The position numbers were made by a program, and so were the translations under genes. DNA of 64,000 nucleotides. Origin: Streptomyces caniferus. GTDB lineage: Bacteria > Actinomycetota > Actinomycetes > Streptomycetales > Streptomycetaceae. The notes beneath the pieces are model-generated. The model worked only from the letters and a program-made list of their open reading frames with translations. It did no database searches and was not told the origin of the DNA. The stretch covers positions 4,473,501-4,537,500 of the forward strand of contig NZ_BLIN01000005.1 of the NCBI RefSeq assembly GCF_009811555.1, in the 5' to 3' direction. Below are positions 21,493 through 30,200 of the stretch, piece by piece (the first letter of the stretch is position 1; each line of letters starts with the position of its first letter).

Positions 21493-21522
21493 ACGGTAGT
21501 CAGGGCGGGCCTGGGGATTCAA
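21493..21522 (-). promoter_or_regulatory. Probable dnaA promoter
   Basis: Read on the minus strand, a -35-like TTGAAT (21517-21522) and a -10-like TACCGT (21493-21498) are separated by 18 bases, fitting the principal sigma factor HrdB. They lie about 73 bases before the dnaA start. This is inference from consensus only. Confidence 0.55.
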
Positions 21523-21526
21523 GTTG

Positions 21527-21535
21527 TTGTCCACA
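21527..21535. promoter_or_regulatory. Perfect DnaA box in the dnaA-rpmH interval
   Basis: TTGTCCACA, an exact Streptomyces DnaA box, ends four bases upstream of the proposed dnaA -35 element. DnaA binding here would be well placed to control dnaA transcription, as is known for dnaA genes in streptomycetes. Confidence 0.8.
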
Positions 21536-21590
21536 GGCTGTGCATAGTGTGTCCTGGCAAGGTGCCTGGCGGCGCTGCCGAGAAGCCGGT

Positions 21591-21620
21591 TTGACCGGAT
21601 GGCGTAGCCGCGCGTACCGT
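21591..21620 (+). promoter_or_regulatory. Probable rpmH promoter
   Basis: TTGACC (21591-21596) and TACCGT (21615-21620) are separated by 18 bases, a good HrdB-type promoter facing rpmH. The resulting leader would be about 170 bases. A GATCAC-N6-GTGATC inverted repeat sits in that leader at 21671-21688. Together with the dnaA promoter this accounts for most of the 378-base dnaA-rpmH gap. Confidence 0.55.
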
Positions 21621-21798
21621 GACCAGGTCGAGTTGTCGATGGCTGCTGCCGCCTGCCTCCGATGGGCAAAGATCACGCTCGAGTGATCGTGTAGCGGTGC
21701 ACTTAGGCGTTGCGAGCTACTCGTGGGCGCACGGTGACAGCCAGTCGACGCCCCACATCTGTCTCTCCTGAGACAACAAGCATTCCTGGAGCCCCCGA

Positions 21799-21936
21799 GT
21801 GAGCAAGCGCACCTTCCAGCCGAACAACCGCCGCCGCGCGAAGACCCACGGCTTCCGTCTGCGCATGCGGACCCGCGCCGGCCGCGCGATCCTCGCGTCC
21901 CGCCGTGGCAAGGGTCGCGCCCGCCTGTCGGCCTGA
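21799..21936 (+). CDS. rpmH: 50S ribosomal protein L34
   Basis: A 45-residue, strongly basic ribosomal protein: [20 protein letters not shown] at the start and the conserved [15 protein letters not shown] near the C-terminus. It is a component of the large ribosomal subunit. The start is GTG at 21799. rnpA begins 24 bases after the stop, the pairing conserved in nearly all bacteria. Confidence 0.98.
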   Translation: MSKRTFQPNNRRRAKTHGFRLRMRTRAGRAILASRRGKGRARLSA

Positions 21937-21960
21937 GCAGCCTGAACCTAGGTCCATGAC

Positions 21961-22419
21961 GTGCTGCCTACCGAGAATCGGCTGAGGCGGCGCGAGGACT
22001 TTGCGACCGCGGTACGCCGGGGACGCAGGGCCGGGCGCCCGCTCCTTGTCGTTCATTTCCGCAGCGGTTCAACGGACCCGCACGGGTCGGGGGAAAGTGT
22101 TCCCTCGGCACGTGCGGGTTTCGTCGTGAGCAAGGCAGTGGGCAACGCTGTCGTGCGCAACAAGGTCAAGCGCAGGCTTCGGCATCTCGTGCGCGACCGG
22201 CTGGACCGGCTGCCCGCCGGTAGCCTGGTTGTCGTACGGGCCCTGCCCTGCGCGGGTGATGCGGATCACGATCAGCTGGCCCGCGACCTGGATGCCGCCT
22301 TCGAGCGGCTGCTGGGAGGGGTGCCGAGAGGCTGCCATCCCCCGGGGGCTGCGACCGACGGCGGTAACGCCGCGGGCCCCCGGAACCCCGGACGGGACCC
22401 GGGAGGGAGCGCACAGTGA
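21961..22419 (+). CDS. rnpA: Ribonuclease P protein component
   Basis: A 152-residue basic protein that binds RNase P RNA and helps mature tRNA 5' ends. The family signature is in residues 51-77: [20 protein letters not shown], with the RNR-like motif. The N-terminus [20 protein letters not shown] is typical. The C-terminal 30 residues (Pro/Gly rich) go beyond the usual 120-residue fold. The start is GTG at 21961. The stop overlaps the yidD start by four bases. Confidence 0.96.
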   Translation: MLPTENRLRRREDFATAVRRGRRAGRPLLVVHFRSGSTDPHGSGESVPSARAGFVVSKAVGNAVVRNKVKRRLRHLVRDRLDRLPAGSLVVVRALPCAGDADHDQLARDLDAAFERLLGGVPRGCHPPGAATDGGNAAGPRNPGRDPGGSAQ

Positions 22420-22733
22420 AGTACCCGCTGCTGCTTTTGATCAAGATCTACCAGTGGACCATCAGCCCCTTGCTGGGACCGGTCTGCAAGTACTACCCGT
22501 CGTGCTCGCACTATGGCTATACGGCCATCGACCGGCACGGCGCGGTGAAAGGGACTGCGCTGACAGCCTGGCGCATCCTGCGATGCAATCCGTGGTCGCT
22601 CGGTGGCGTCGACCACGTCCCTCCCCGGAAGCGTCCGGTTTGGCATCAGCGGCTGAGGAGCCGCCTGGGCGGGCCCACCGTCCCTGAGCCTGTCGCCCAG
22701 CCCGAGACTCAGCCCAACGCCCAAGGAGCCTGA
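22416..22733 (+). CDS. yidD: Membrane protein insertion efficiency factor YidD
   Basis: A 105-residue YidD protein that helps insert membrane proteins together with YidC. The family hallmark is residues 10-36: an amphipathic [20 protein letters not shown] stretch with the conserved Cys, followed by [15 protein letters not shown] and [15 protein letters not shown]. It overlaps rnpA by four bases and precedes yidC by three, so translation is tightly coupled. Confidence 0.96.
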   Translation: MKYPLLLLIKIYQWTISPLLGPVCKYYPSCSHYGYTAIDRHGAVKGTALTAWRILRCNPWSLGGVDHVPPRKRPVWHQRLRSRLGGPTVPEPVAQPETQPNAQGA

Positions 22734-22736
22734 TTC

Positions 22737-23879
22737 GTGGACACGATCCTCGGTCCCCTCTATATCGCTGTTTCCTGGATCATCGTCCAGTTCCACTCGT
22801 TCTACAGCCTCATCTTTGACAAGGACAGTGGCGCGGCGTGGGGTCTGTCCATCGTCTCGCTGGTGGTGCTGATCCGTATCTGCCTGATCCCGCTCTTTGT
22901 GAAGCAGATCAAGTCGACACGGAACATGCAGGCGCTCCAGCCGAAGATGAAGGCGATCCAGGAGCGCTACAAGAGCGACAAGCAGCGCCAGTCCGAAGAG
23001 ATGATGAAGCTCTACAAGGAGACGGGCACCAACCCGCTCTCGAGCTGTCTCCCGATTCTGGCCCAGTCGCCGTTCTTCATCTCGCTGTACCAGGTTCTGA
23101 GCCACATCGCGCAGAACAAGACGGTCGGCGTCATCGACCAGCCGCTGCTGGAGAGCGCACAGAAGGCGCACATCTTCGGCGCGCCGCTGGCCGCGAAGTT
23201 CATGGACAGCGCGGAGAAGATCCAGAGCCTGGGTGCTTCCGTGCTCGACGTCCGCGTGGTCACGATCATCATGATCGTCCTGATGTCGGCGTCGCAGTTC
23301 TACACGCAGCGCCAGCTGATGACGAAGAACGTCGACCTCACGGTGAAGACGCCGTTCATGCAGCAGCAGAAGATGCTGATGTACGTCTTCCCCATCATGT
23401 TCGCCGTCTTCGGCATCAACTTCCCCGTCGGTGTTCTCGTCTACTGGCTGACCACCAACGTGTGGACCATGGGCCAGCAGATGTTCGTCATCCGTCGTAA
23501 CCCGACCCCGGGCAGCAAGGCCTTCGCGGAGCGCCAGGAGCGGCTGCGGGCCGCGGGCAAGATCGTCGAGGACCCGGCCACCGTCGAGGCGAAGCAGGCC
23601 GCCGAGGAGGCGCGCCAGAACCGCCAGCAGCCCAAGCGTCAGACGAAGTCCCAGCGGCAGACCGGTGGCGCGGCCCCGGCCGGCGGTGCGCAGAACCGTA
23701 CGCGTGCCGGATCCGCGTCGGACGGCACGGACTCCGGTCAGGGTGCTGAGAAGAAGCAGTCGCTGGAGAAGAAGGACGCGCAGGACGGCAAGGAGAAGGG
23801 CGGCGCCTCCGGGTCCCGCACCACCAAGTCCGGTCAGCGCAAGGGCCAGCAGCGCCCCAAGCACCCGTCCAAGAAGTAA
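22737..23879 (+). CDS. yidC: Membrane protein insertase YidC
   Basis: A 380-residue YidC/Oxa1 insertase. The first hydrophobic helix near residues 5-25 is followed by the conserved core with [60 protein letters not shown], and [28 protein letters not shown] (each quoted in part). There is no large periplasmic domain, as in Gram-positive relatives. The last 120 residues are cytoplasmic, Lys/Gln/Ala rich and very basic, suited to ribosome contact. The start is GTG at 22737. Confidence 0.98.
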   Translation: MDTILGPLYIAVSWIIVQFHSFYSLIFDKDSGAAWGLSIVSLVVLIRICLIPLFVKQIKSTRNMQALQPKMKAIQERYKSDKQRQSEEMMKLYKETGTNPLSSCLPILAQSPFFISLYQVLSHIAQNKTVGVIDQPLLESAQKAHIFGAPLAAKFMDSAEKIQSLGASVLDVRVVTIIMIVLMSASQFYTQRQLMTKNVDLTVKTPFMQQQKMLMYVFPIMFAVFGINFPVGVLVYWLTTNVWTMGQQMFVIRRNPTPGSKAFAERQERLRAAGKIVEDPATVEAKQAAEEARQNRQQPKRQTKSQRQTGGAAPAGGAQNRTRAGSASDGTDSGQGAEKKQSLEKKDAQDGKEKGGASGSRTTKSGQRKGQQRPKHPSKK

Positions 23880-23893
23880 GAAGGAGTCCTTTC

Positions 23894-24400
23894 GTGACGG
23901 ACACGACCCCTGCCACCAAGGGCACCGACACCCTGACCCGCCTGGAGCAGGAAGGCGAGATCGCGGCCGACTACCTCGAGGGTCTGCTGGACATCGCCGA
24001 CCTCGACGGCGACATCGACATGGATGTCGAGGCCGACCGTGCCGCTGTGTCGATCATCAGTGACTCGACCAGCCGTGACCTGCAGAAGCTGGTGGGCCGC
24101 GACGGTGAGGTGCTGGAGGCCCTGCAGGAGCTGACCCGGCTGGCCGTTCACCGTGAGACCGGTGACCGCAGCCGTCTGATGCTGGACATCGCCGGCTTCC
24201 GGGCGCGTAAGCGCGAGGAGCTGGCGGAGATCGGTGCGAAGGCGGCGGAGGAGGTCAAGGGCACCGGCCAGCCGGTGAAGCTCGACCCCATGACGCCGTT
24301 CGAGCGCAAGGTCGTCCACGACGCGGTGGCAGCGGCCGGGCTCCAGAGCGAGTCCGAGGGCGAGGAGCCGCAGCGCCGAGTGGTTGTTCTCCCGGCCTGA
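23894..24400 (+). CDS. khpB: KhpB/Jag family RNA-binding protein
   Basis: A 168-residue protein with a KH-like domain (residues 50-105, including IISDSTSRDLQKLVGRDGEVL) and a C-terminal R3H domain (RLMLDIAGFRARKREEL then FERKVVHDAVAAAGLQSES). It lacks the N-terminal Jag_N domain of the longer Firmicute proteins. Such proteins bind RNA, and in other bacteria influence cell-wall growth and division. It follows yidC by 14 bases and a strong terminator closes the run. Confidence 0.93.
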   Translation: MTDTTPATKGTDTLTRLEQEGEIAADYLEGLLDIADLDGDIDMDVEADRAAVSIISDSTSRDLQKLVGRDGEVLEALQELTRLAVHRETGDRSRLMLDIAGFRARKREELAEIGAKAAEEVKGTGQPVKLDPMTPFERKVVHDAVAAAGLQSESEGEEPQRRVVVLPA

Positions 24401-24422
24401 CCGCTCAGCGTTCCCGTTTTCC

Positions 24423-24454
24423 TTTGGCCCCGTCTGCTCGCAGGCGGGGCCAAA
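24423..24454 (+). terminator. Terminator after the rpmH-khpB gene run
   Basis: TTTGGCCCCG (24423-24432) pairs with CGGGGCCAAA (24445-24454), with CTG/CAG extending the stem. A-rich and T-rich ends flank it. It lies 22 bases after the khpB stop. Confidence 0.85.
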
Positions 24455-24536
24455 AGTTGTCAGCGTTCTGTGTTATCCCGGGGGGCGTACCCCGGGTTCC
24501 CGGCAGGAAAAGCAGTCCAAAGGAAGGGCGGTTCCC

Positions 24537-25262
24537 GTGACGGAGGCAGCAGCGGAGCTCCCTCCTGCGCCGAAGGCGGCGGAGGAGGTTTTCGGCGAGC
24601 GCTTTCCGGAGGCCGTGCGGTACGGCGAACTCCTCGCCGACGCCGGAGTGAAGCGTGGGCTCATCGGCCCGCGCGAGGTGCCGAGGCTGTGGGAGCGGCA
24701 TCTGTTGAACTGCGCGGTGCTCTCCGAAGTGGTGCCCGAGGGCGTCTCGGTCTGCGATGTGGGCTCGGGGGCCGGGCTGCCCGGTATCCCGCTGGCCCTG
24801 GTGCGACCGGATCTGAAGATCACGCTGCTGGAGCCGCTGCTGCGGCGTACGAACTTCCTTCAGGAGGTCGTCGAGCTGCTCGGGCTGGACCACGTCACCG
24901 TCGTGCGGGGGCGGGCAGAAGAGGTCATGGGCAAGCTGCCCCAGGTGCATGTGGTGACCGCGCGTGCCGTTGCTCCGCTCGACCGGCTGGCCGGCTGGGG
25001 GGTTCCGCTGCTGCGTCCTTACGGCGAGATGCTGGCGCTCAAGGGCGATGCCGCGGAGGAGGAGCTCAAGGGGGCTCGGGCGGCGCTGAGCAAGCTGGGC
25101 GTGGTGGAGACGTCGGTGGTGCACGTGGGCGAGGGCATCGTGGATCCCCCGTCGACCGTGGTGCGGGTCGAGGTGGGGGAGAGCCCCGGCGGTGTGCGCT
25201 TTGCGGCCAAGCGAGCGAAGGCGGCACGGGTCGGTCGTGTGTCGAGGGGCCGCCGGCGCTGA
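24537..25262 (+). CDS. rsmG: 16S rRNA (guanine-527-N7)-methyltransferase RsmG (GidB)
   Basis: A 241-residue SAM-dependent enzyme that methylates G527 of 16S rRNA; loss of it gives low-level streptomycin resistance. The SAM-binding motif is VGSGAGLPGIPLAL near residues 78-91. The N-terminal LWERHLLNCAVLSE region and the VVTARAVAPLDRL motif are typical. The C-terminus is basic (RRGRRR-like). I chose GTG at 24537, preceded by AAAGGAAGGG; the longer upstream frame crosses the terminator. Confidence 0.95.
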   Translation: MTEAAAELPPAPKAAEEVFGERFPEAVRYGELLADAGVKRGLIGPREVPRLWERHLLNCAVLSEVVPEGVSVCDVGSGAGLPGIPLALVRPDLKITLLEPLLRRTNFLQEVVELLGLDHVTVVRGRAEEVMGKLPQVHVVTARAVAPLDRLAGWGVPLLRPYGEMLALKGDAAEEELKGARAALSKLGVVETSVVHVGEGIVDPPSTVVRVEVGESPGGVRFAAKRAKAARVGRVSRGRRR

Positions 25263-25407
25263 CGCCCTGGTGCTGGAGCACCACAGACCGGCATGGATGC
25301 GAAGGCGCCCGTTCCGCGAGGGATAGGAGCGGGCGAATTCCCTCAGTGCCACCAAAACAACACAAGACGGAGTGTCGCGACTCATTCAGGCGTGACGCTG
25401 GCATCGT

Positions 25408-25421
25408 GTTTCACGTGAAAC
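25408..25421. promoter_or_regulatory. parS: parS site (perfect)
   Basis: An exact GTTTCACGTGAAAC in the 305-base gap between rsmG and parA, the only clear element in that gap apart from whatever parA promoter it holds. It lies 160 bases upstream of the ParA start. Confidence 0.95.
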
Positions 25422-25567
25422 GTCGTTCTCTGCTGCAAGGGATCATCGATCGTGGTCGAGCGGCCTCTGCGCCGCGCGACCGTAGGCCCACAAGGGTGAG
25501 CGAAGTATCCACAGAAGTGGATTCGTCCACAGGAGAACGGACCTCACTGGTTCACGACACCGAAAGC

Positions 25568-26638
25568 ATGGCAGGCTCTGAACATTGCGAGCCTGATGTC
25601 GAGGAGAGTGAATCCGTGCGGTCCGACGCCAATATCGCGGGACCGATGACCGATCCGGTCCCCGGTCCCCGCAGCGAGTCGTTCGGGGACGACGTTTCAC
25701 GTGAAACGCCGCCCCCGATGGACGACACCCCGATCGGTCGTGCAGCTCAGCTGGCGGTGGAGGCACTTGGCCGCGCGGGTGAGGGGCTGCCCCGGCCTGA
25801 ACAGACTCGGGTCATGGTGGTCGCCAACCAGAAGGGCGGGGTCGGTAAGACCACGACCACGGTGAACCTGGCGGCCTCATTGGCTCTGCACGGTGCGCGG
25901 GTTCTGGTGATCGACCTCGATCCCCAGGGCAATGCGTCGACGGCACTGGGGATCGATCACCACTCCGAAGTGCCCTCCATCTATGACGTGCTGGTGGAGA
26001 GCAAGCCACTCTCCGATGTCGTGCAGCCGGTCGCAGATGTGGAGGGCCTGTTCTGTGCGCCCGCCACGATCGATCTGGCCGGTGCGGAGATCGAGCTGGT
26101 CTCACTGGTGGCCCGCGAGAGCCGGCTCGACCGTGCCATCAAGGCATATGAGCAGCCACTGGACTACATCTTCATCGACTGCCCGCCCTCACTCGGCCTG
26201 CTGACGGTCAATGCTCTGGTGGCCGGTGCCGAGGTCCTGATCCCGATTCAGTGCGAGTACTACGCGCTTGAGGGACTGGGCCAGCTGCTCCGCAACGTTG
26301 AGCTGGTGCGAGGGCATCTCAACCCCAAGCTCCATGTCTCGACGATTCTGCTCACCATGTACGACGGCCGCACCCGGCTGGCCTCTCAGGTCGCCGACGA
26401 GGTGCGCAGTCACTTCGGCCACGAGGTGCTTCGTACGAGCATCCCCCGCTCGGTGCGCATCTCCGAGGCACCCAGCTATGGGCAGACAGTACTCACCTAT
26501 GACCCGGGATCCAGCGGCTCGCTTTCCTATCTCGAAGCGGCCCGAGAGATCGCGTTGCGTGGGGTCCCGCAGACCGGGGGCCAGGGCCTCAGCGTCAACT
26601 ATGAAACACAGCACAGCATCTCGGAGGGGACTCAGTGA
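25568..26638 (+). CDS. parA: Chromosome-partitioning ATPase ParA
   Basis: A 356-residue ParA/Soj ATPase that moves ParB-bound origin regions and, in streptomycetes, helps place them in aerial hyphae. The deviant Walker A is KGGVGKTTT near residues 94-102. The Walker B-like motif is [11 protein letters not shown], and the C-terminal [16 protein letters not shown] is characteristic. The first 80 residues form a disordered extension. Two starts are possible: ATG at 25568 with no clear ribosome site, and GTG at 25616, in frame and preceded by GAGGAG at good spacing. I give the longer form but the GTG may be the true start. A parS site lies inside the extension. parB overlaps the stop by four bases. 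Confidence 0.95.
   Translation: MAGSEHCEPDVEESESVRSDANIAGPMTDPVPGPRSESFGDDVSRETPPPMDDTPIGRAAQLAVEALGRAGEGLPRPEQTRVMVVANQKGGVGKTTTTVNLAASLALHGARVLVIDLDPQGNASTALGIDHHSEVPSIYDVLVESKPLSDVVQPVADVEGLFCAPATIDLAGAEIELVSLVARESRLDRAIKAYEQPLDYIFIDCPPSLGLLTVNALVAGAEVLIPIQCEYYALEGLGQLLRNVELVRGHLNPKLHVSTILLTMYDGRTRLASQVADEVRSHFGHEVLRTSIPRSVRISEAPSYGQTVLTYDPGSSGSLSYLEAAREIALRGVPQTGGQGLSVNYETQHSISEGTQ
25694..25707. promoter_or_regulatory. parS: parS site (perfect) inside parA
   Basis: An exact GTTTCACGTGAAAC within the parA coding region, read as Val-Ser-Arg-Glu-Thr in the ParA frame. Confidence 0.95.
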
Positions 26639-27732
26639 GCGAACGACGTAGAGGCCTGGGCCGTGGGCTCGGTGCGCTGATCCCCGCCGCACCGCAGAGC
26701 ACGGACCATGCAGGGTCGGCGGGGCAGGGGGCGGCGTCACCGTCGTCCGCACCGGTATTGGCCCCGGAACGAGGAGTAGCGGCCGCCAAGGTGACGTCGC
26801 TGCCGACGCACGGTGTTTCACGTGAAACGGAAGCGCCGGCCGGGGCGGAGGCATCGTCGGCGGGCGTCTCGGAAGTGGCGGGCGCGCACTTCGCAGAGGT
26901 GCCGCTGGATGCGATCAAGCCGAACCCGCGCCAGCCGCGTGAGGTCTTCGACGAGGACGCCCTCGCCGAGCTGGTCACCTCCATCAAGGAGGTGGGCCTG
27001 CTCCAGCCGGTGGTCGTCCGTCAGACGGGACCGGGGCGGTATGAGCTCATCATGGGTGAGCGCCGCTGGCGGGCGTGCCGCGAGGCCGGCCTGGAGAAGA
27101 TTCCCGCGATCGTGCGGGCCACGGACGATGAGAAGCTGCTGCTCGATGCGCTTCTGGAGAACCTCCACCGGGCCCAGCTCAACCCGCTGGAAGAGGCAGC
27201 CGCCTACGACCAGCTGCTGAAGGACTTCAAGTGCACGCATGACGAGCTGGCCGACCGGATCGGGCGTTCGCGCCCGCAGGTCTCCAACACGCTGCGGTTG
27301 CTGAAGCTCTCGCCGTCCGTGCAGAAGCGGCTCGCCGCAGGTGTGCTCTCCGCAGGACATGCGCGCGCCCTGCTGTCCGTGGAGGACTCGGAAGAGCAGG
27401 ACCACCTCGCGCGTCGCATTGTCGCGGAGGGGCTGTCGGTCCGTTCCGTTGAGGAGATCGTGACGCTGATGGGGTCCACCCCCAAGAGCGCGAGCAAGGC
27501 CAAGGGGCCCCGCGCGGGCGCCCGGGTGTCCCCCGCGCTCACGGGTCTGGCCTCTCGGCTGTCCGACCGCTTCGAGACCCGGGTGAAGGTCGACCTGGGG
27601 CAGAAGAAGGGAAAGATCGTCGTCGAGTTCGCCTCGATGGACGATCTGGAGCGCATCCTCGGCACGCTCGCCCCTGGTGAGGGGCGCGTCCTGGGCGACT
27701 CGCTGGGCGAGGAGAACAACGAAGAAGAGTGA
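26635..27732 (+). CDS. parB: Chromosome-partitioning protein ParB
   Basis: A 365-residue ParB/Spo0J CTPase that loads at parS, slides and clusters around the origin. The N-terminus [16 protein letters not shown] is the conserved ParA-contact peptide. The CTP-binding domain has PNPRQPR and [14 protein letters not shown], with the Glu-Arg-Arg residues needed for CTP. The helix-turn-helix DNA-binding region is [20 protein letters not shown]. The C-terminal dimerisation domain ends LGEENNEEE. The start is GTG at 26635, overlapping the parA stop by four bases. Confidence 0.97.
   Translation: MSERRRGLGRGLGALIPAAPQSTDHAGSAGQGAASPSSAPVLAPERGVAAAKVTSLPTHGVSRETEAPAGAEASSAGVSEVAGAHFAEVPLDAIKPNPRQPREVFDEDALAELVTSIKEVGLLQPVVVRQTGPGRYELIMGERRWRACREAGLEKIPAIVRATDDEKLLLDALLENLHRAQLNPLEEAAAYDQLLKDFKCTHDELADRIGRSRPQVSNTLRLLKLSPSVQKRLAAGVLSAGHARALLSVEDSEEQDHLARRIVAEGLSVRSVEEIVTLMGSTPKSASKAKGPRAGARVSPALTGLASRLSDRFETRVKVDLGQKKGKIVVEFASMDDLERILGTLAPGEGRVLGDSLGEENNEEE
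26815..26828. promoter_or_regulatory. parS: parS site (perfect) inside parB
   Basis: An exact GTTTCACGTGAAAC near the start of the parB coding region, again read as Val-Ser-Arg-Glu-Thr. ParB binding here could feed back on parB transcription. Confidence 0.95.
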
Positions 27733-27751
27733 GCTGATGCTCTCGGCTCCT

Positions 27752-27795
27752 GGGCGGGCCGTGTTCCGGAACTCCGACCGGAACACGGTCCGCCC
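27752..27795 (+). terminator. Terminator after parB
   Basis: GGGCGG-G-CCGTGTTCCG (27752-27768) pairs with CGGAACACGG-T-CCGCCC (27779-27795), a 16-pair stem with one G-T, followed by TTTGCTCT. It lies 20 bases after the parB stop. Confidence 0.85.
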
Positions 27796-27894
27796 TTTGC
27801 TCTCTTGCGGTACCCGTGCCCGTAAAGGGTGGATACGATGCGTTCGGGTATGGCACGCATCCATCTGGAGAGACCTCACACCGAGGAGAGGGCC

Positions 27895-28152
27895 ATGCAA
27901 TCGGTGAGCCGCACCGGACTGTTGGCAGCGGGGTTCGGCCTCGCAGCTGTGGGAGGGTTCGTTGGTGGTCTGCTCAGAGAGCAGGCGTCGCTGACGGCGC
28001 TTCGTGGTGGGGCAGGCGAGGGAAGTGAGGACCTGGTTCCATGGGCCGTCGGCTCGTACCGCTCACGTTGGACAACCTTCCGGACCTCCCCAAGCGCTGC
28101 CGCTCCTGTGTCTTCTGGGAGCTCGACCCCGTCAGCGGCGAGGCCGCGGTAA
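27895..28152 (+). CDS. Small hypothetical membrane protein
   Basis: An 85-residue ORF whose ATG at 27895 follows a strong AGGAGAGG. Residues 5-27 (SRTGLLAAGFGLAAVGGFVGGLL) look like a signal or membrane helix. After residue 49 it overlaps the GNAT gene by 112 bases in another frame, where the sequence turns Ser/Thr/Pro rich and is probably meaningless. The start signals are good but the long overlap is unusual, so the true product may be shorter in relatives or absent. No function can be given. Confidence 0.35.
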   Translation: MQSVSRTGLLAAGFGLAAVGGFVGGLLREQASLTALRGGAGEGSEDLVPWAVGSYRSRWTTFRTSPSAAAPVSSGSSTPSAARPR

Positions 28153-28658
28153 AGGCGGGACGCCCGGAGCTCGAGAAGGAAGCCTGGATCTCGGCAGTAC
28201 TGCTGGAGTGGGGGTCCTGCGGACGGGTGGTCTATGTCGACGAGGTGCCCGTCGGGTTCGTGATGTACGCCCCGCCGGCCTATGTGCCGCGCTCCACGGC
28301 CTTTCCTACGAGCCCTGTCTCACCGGACGCGGTGCAGTTGCTGACCGCGTGGCTGATCCCCGGCTACCAAGGTCAGGGGCTCGGTCGGGTGATGGTCCAG
28401 ACGGTCGCCAAGGACCTCATCCAGCGCGGTTTCAAGGCGATCGAGGCCTTTGGTGATGCCCGCTGGAGCGAGCCGGCGTGTGTGTTGCCCGCCGATCATC
28501 TCCTCGCGGTCGGCTTCAAGACCGTACGGCCCCATCCCCGGTTTCCCCGGCTGCGCCTCGAACTGCGAACCACGATCTCGTGGAAGGAAGACGTCGAGTT
28601 GGCTCTCGACCGCTTGCTGGGAGCTGTGCAGAAGGAGCCGGCGCTGCGACCGTTGTAA
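28041..28658 (+). CDS. GNAT family N-acetyltransferase
   Basis: A 205-residue acetyltransferase. The acetyl-CoA-binding motif A is IPGYQGQGLGRVMVQTVAKDL near residues 104-124 (Q/R-x-x-G-x-G/A type). An N-terminal Cys pair in LPKRCRSCVFWELD and the stretch VGFVMYAPPAYVPRS are well conserved in streptomycete relatives of this locus. The ATG at 28041 follows GTGAGG. The substrate is not known. It ends in a shared terminator region facing trxA. Confidence 0.88.
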   Translation: MGRRLVPLTLDNLPDLPKRCRSCVFWELDPVSGEAAVKAGRPELEKEAWISAVLLEWGSCGRVVYVDEVPVGFVMYAPPAYVPRSTAFPTSPVSPDAVQLLTAWLIPGYQGQGLGRVMVQTVAKDLIQRGFKAIEAFGDARWSEPACVLPADHLLAVGFKTVRPHPRFPRLRLELRTTISWKEDVELALDRLLGAVQKEPALRPL

Positions 28659-28666
28659 GGCGCTCG

Positions 28667-28680
28667 GTTTCCCGTGAAAC
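28667..28680. promoter_or_regulatory. parS-like site (one mismatch)
   Basis: GTTTCCCGTGAAAC differs from parS at position 6. It lies nine bases after the GNAT stop, to the left of the hairpin at 28687-28714. Confidence 0.55.
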
Positions 28681-28686
28681 AGAAAA

Positions 28687-28714
28687 GGGCCCAGCCCCTG
28701 GTGGGGGCGGGCCC
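28687..28714. terminator. Bidirectional terminator between the GNAT gene and trxA
   Basis: GGGCCC-A-GCCCC (28687-28697) pairs with GGGGC-G-GGCCC (28704-28714). AAAA precedes it and TTT follows it, so it can stop transcripts from both convergent genes. Confidence 0.8.
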
Positions 28715-28728
28715 GTTTCCCGTGAAAC
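28715..28728. promoter_or_regulatory. parS-like site (one mismatch)
   Basis: A second GTTTCCCGTGAAAC with the same changed base as the copy at 28667-28680, directly to the right of the terminator. Confidence 0.55.
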
Positions 28729-28741
28729 GTAGTGCTGCGAC

Positions 28742-29068
28742 TCAGGCGAGGTAGTCCGACAGGTCGCGCTCGATCGCAGCCTTCGGCTTGGCACCGACGA
28801 TGGTCTTCACGACCTCGCCGCCCTGGTAGACGTTCATGGTCGGGATCGACATGACGCCGTACTTGGCGGTGGTTGCCGGGTTCTCATCGGTGTTCAGCTT
28901 GGCGATGACGATCTCGTCGTGCTCGGCGGCAATCGCCTCCAGGGACGGGGCGACCTGGCGGCACGGGCCGCACCAGGTGGCCCAGAAGTCCACGAGGACG
29001 GGCTTGTCGCTCTTGAGGACGACCTCTTCGAAGTTGTCGTCCGTGACGGTCACCGTGGCGCCGGCCAT
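28742..29068 (-). CDS. trxA: Thioredoxin
   Basis: A 108-residue thioredoxin, reduced by the neighbouring reductase and used to reduce protein disulfides. The active site WCGPC is at residues 32-36, with the cis-Pro motif SIPTMNVYQGG later on. I chose ATG at 29068, preceded by AAGGAGA; the longer frame is not conserved. It is the last gene of the trxB-trxA pair, 46 bases after trxB. Confidence 0.98.
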   Translation of the reverse strand: MAGATVTVTDDNFEEVVLKSDKPVLVDFWATWCGPCRQVAPSLEAIAAEHDEIVIAKLNTDENPATTAKYGVMSIPTMNVYQGGEVVKTIVGAKPKAAIERDLSDYLA

Positions 29069-29114
29069 GGCAATCTCCTTACTCGGTGGGTGGTGGGAAA
29101 GCTGGGTGCGCGGA

Positions 29115-30086
29115 TCAGACGGAAGCGGTCTTGTCCGGCTCGGGCGCTTCGCTGTCCGACAGCGCAGCAAGGAACCGCTCGGCGTCGAGGGCGGCGGAGC
29201 AGCCCGTGCCGGCCGCGGTGATCGCCTGGCGGTAGGTGTGGTCGACCACATCGCCGGCGGCGAAGACGCCCGTCAGGTTGGTCCGCGTGCTCGGCGCATC
29301 GACCTTGAGGTAGCCCTCGTCGTCGAGCTTCAGCTGGCCCTTGAACAGCTCGGTCCGCGGGTCGTGGCCGATCGCGATGAAGAGGCCGGTGACGGGCAGC
29401 TCGGAGGTCTCGCCGGTCTTGAGGTTGCGCAGGGTCAGACCGGAGAGCTTGCTCTCACCGTGGATCTCGGAGACCTCGCTGTCCCACACAAACTTGATCT
29501 TCGGGTCCGCGAAGGCACGATCCTGCATCGCCTTGCTCGCCCGCAGGGTGTCACGGCGGTGGACCACCGTGACCGACTTGGCGAAGCGGGAGAGGAAGGT
29601 GGCCTCCTCCATCGCGGTGTCGCCTCCGCCGATGACGGCGATGTCCTGGTCCTTGAAGAAGAACCCGTCGCAGGTGGCGCACCAGGAGACGCCACGGCCG
29701 GACAGCTCGTCCTCACGGGGGAGGCCGAGCTTGCGGTGCTGAGAGCCGGTGCTGACGATCACGGTCTTCGCCCGGTGCACATTGCCGGCGGTGTCCGTGA
29801 CGGTCTTGATCTCCTCGGAGAGGTCGACCGAGACAATGTCGTCCGGCACGAGCTCGGCGCCGAAGCGCTCCGCCTGGGCGCGCATGTTGTCCATGAGGTC
29901 CGGCCCCATGATGCCTTCGCGGAAACCGGGGAAGTTCTCCACGTCAGTGGTGTTCATCAGCGCGCCTCCGGCGGTGACGGCACCTTCGAAGACCAGCGGC
30001 TTCAGGGACGCGCGGGCGGTGTAGAGCGCTGCGGTGTAGCCCGCGGGCCCGGAGCCGATGATGATCACGTTGCGGACGTCGCTCAC
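29115..30086 (-). CDS. trxB: Thioredoxin reductase (NADPH)
   Basis: A 323-residue flavoprotein that transfers electrons from NADPH through FAD to thioredoxin. FAD-binding [10 protein letters not shown] is at residues 11-20, the redox pair Cys136-Ala-Thr-Cys139 follows, NADPH-binding [10 protein letters not shown] is near residue 155, and the second FAD motif [14 protein letters not shown] is near the C-terminus. It lies downstream of the sigma/anti-sigma pair on the same strand. Confidence 0.98.
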   Translation of the reverse strand: MSDVRNVIIIGSGPAGYTAALYTARASLKPLVFEGAVTAGGALMNTTDVENFPGFREGIMGPDLMDNMRAQAERFGAELVPDDIVSVDLSEEIKTVTDTAGNVHRAKTVIVSTGSQHRKLGLPREDELSGRGVSWCATCDGFFFKDQDIAVIGGGDTAMEEATFLSRFAKSVTVVHRRDTLRASKAMQDRAFADPKIKFVWDSEVSEIHGESKLSGLTLRNLKTGETSELPVTGLFIAIGHDPRTELFKGQLKLDDEGYLKVDAPSTRTNLTGVFAAGDVVDHTYRQAITAAGTGCSAALDAERFLAALSDSEAPEPDKTASV

Positions 30087-30200
30087 GGGTGTCTTCCTTG
30101 TCTCTGCCGACTGCTTGCTGGGGCTCTCGGAACTCTCACCCCACCCAACGGATCCTACGGGGCGAGCATTCCCGGAGTGTCACAGCGCACTGCTCGTCGC

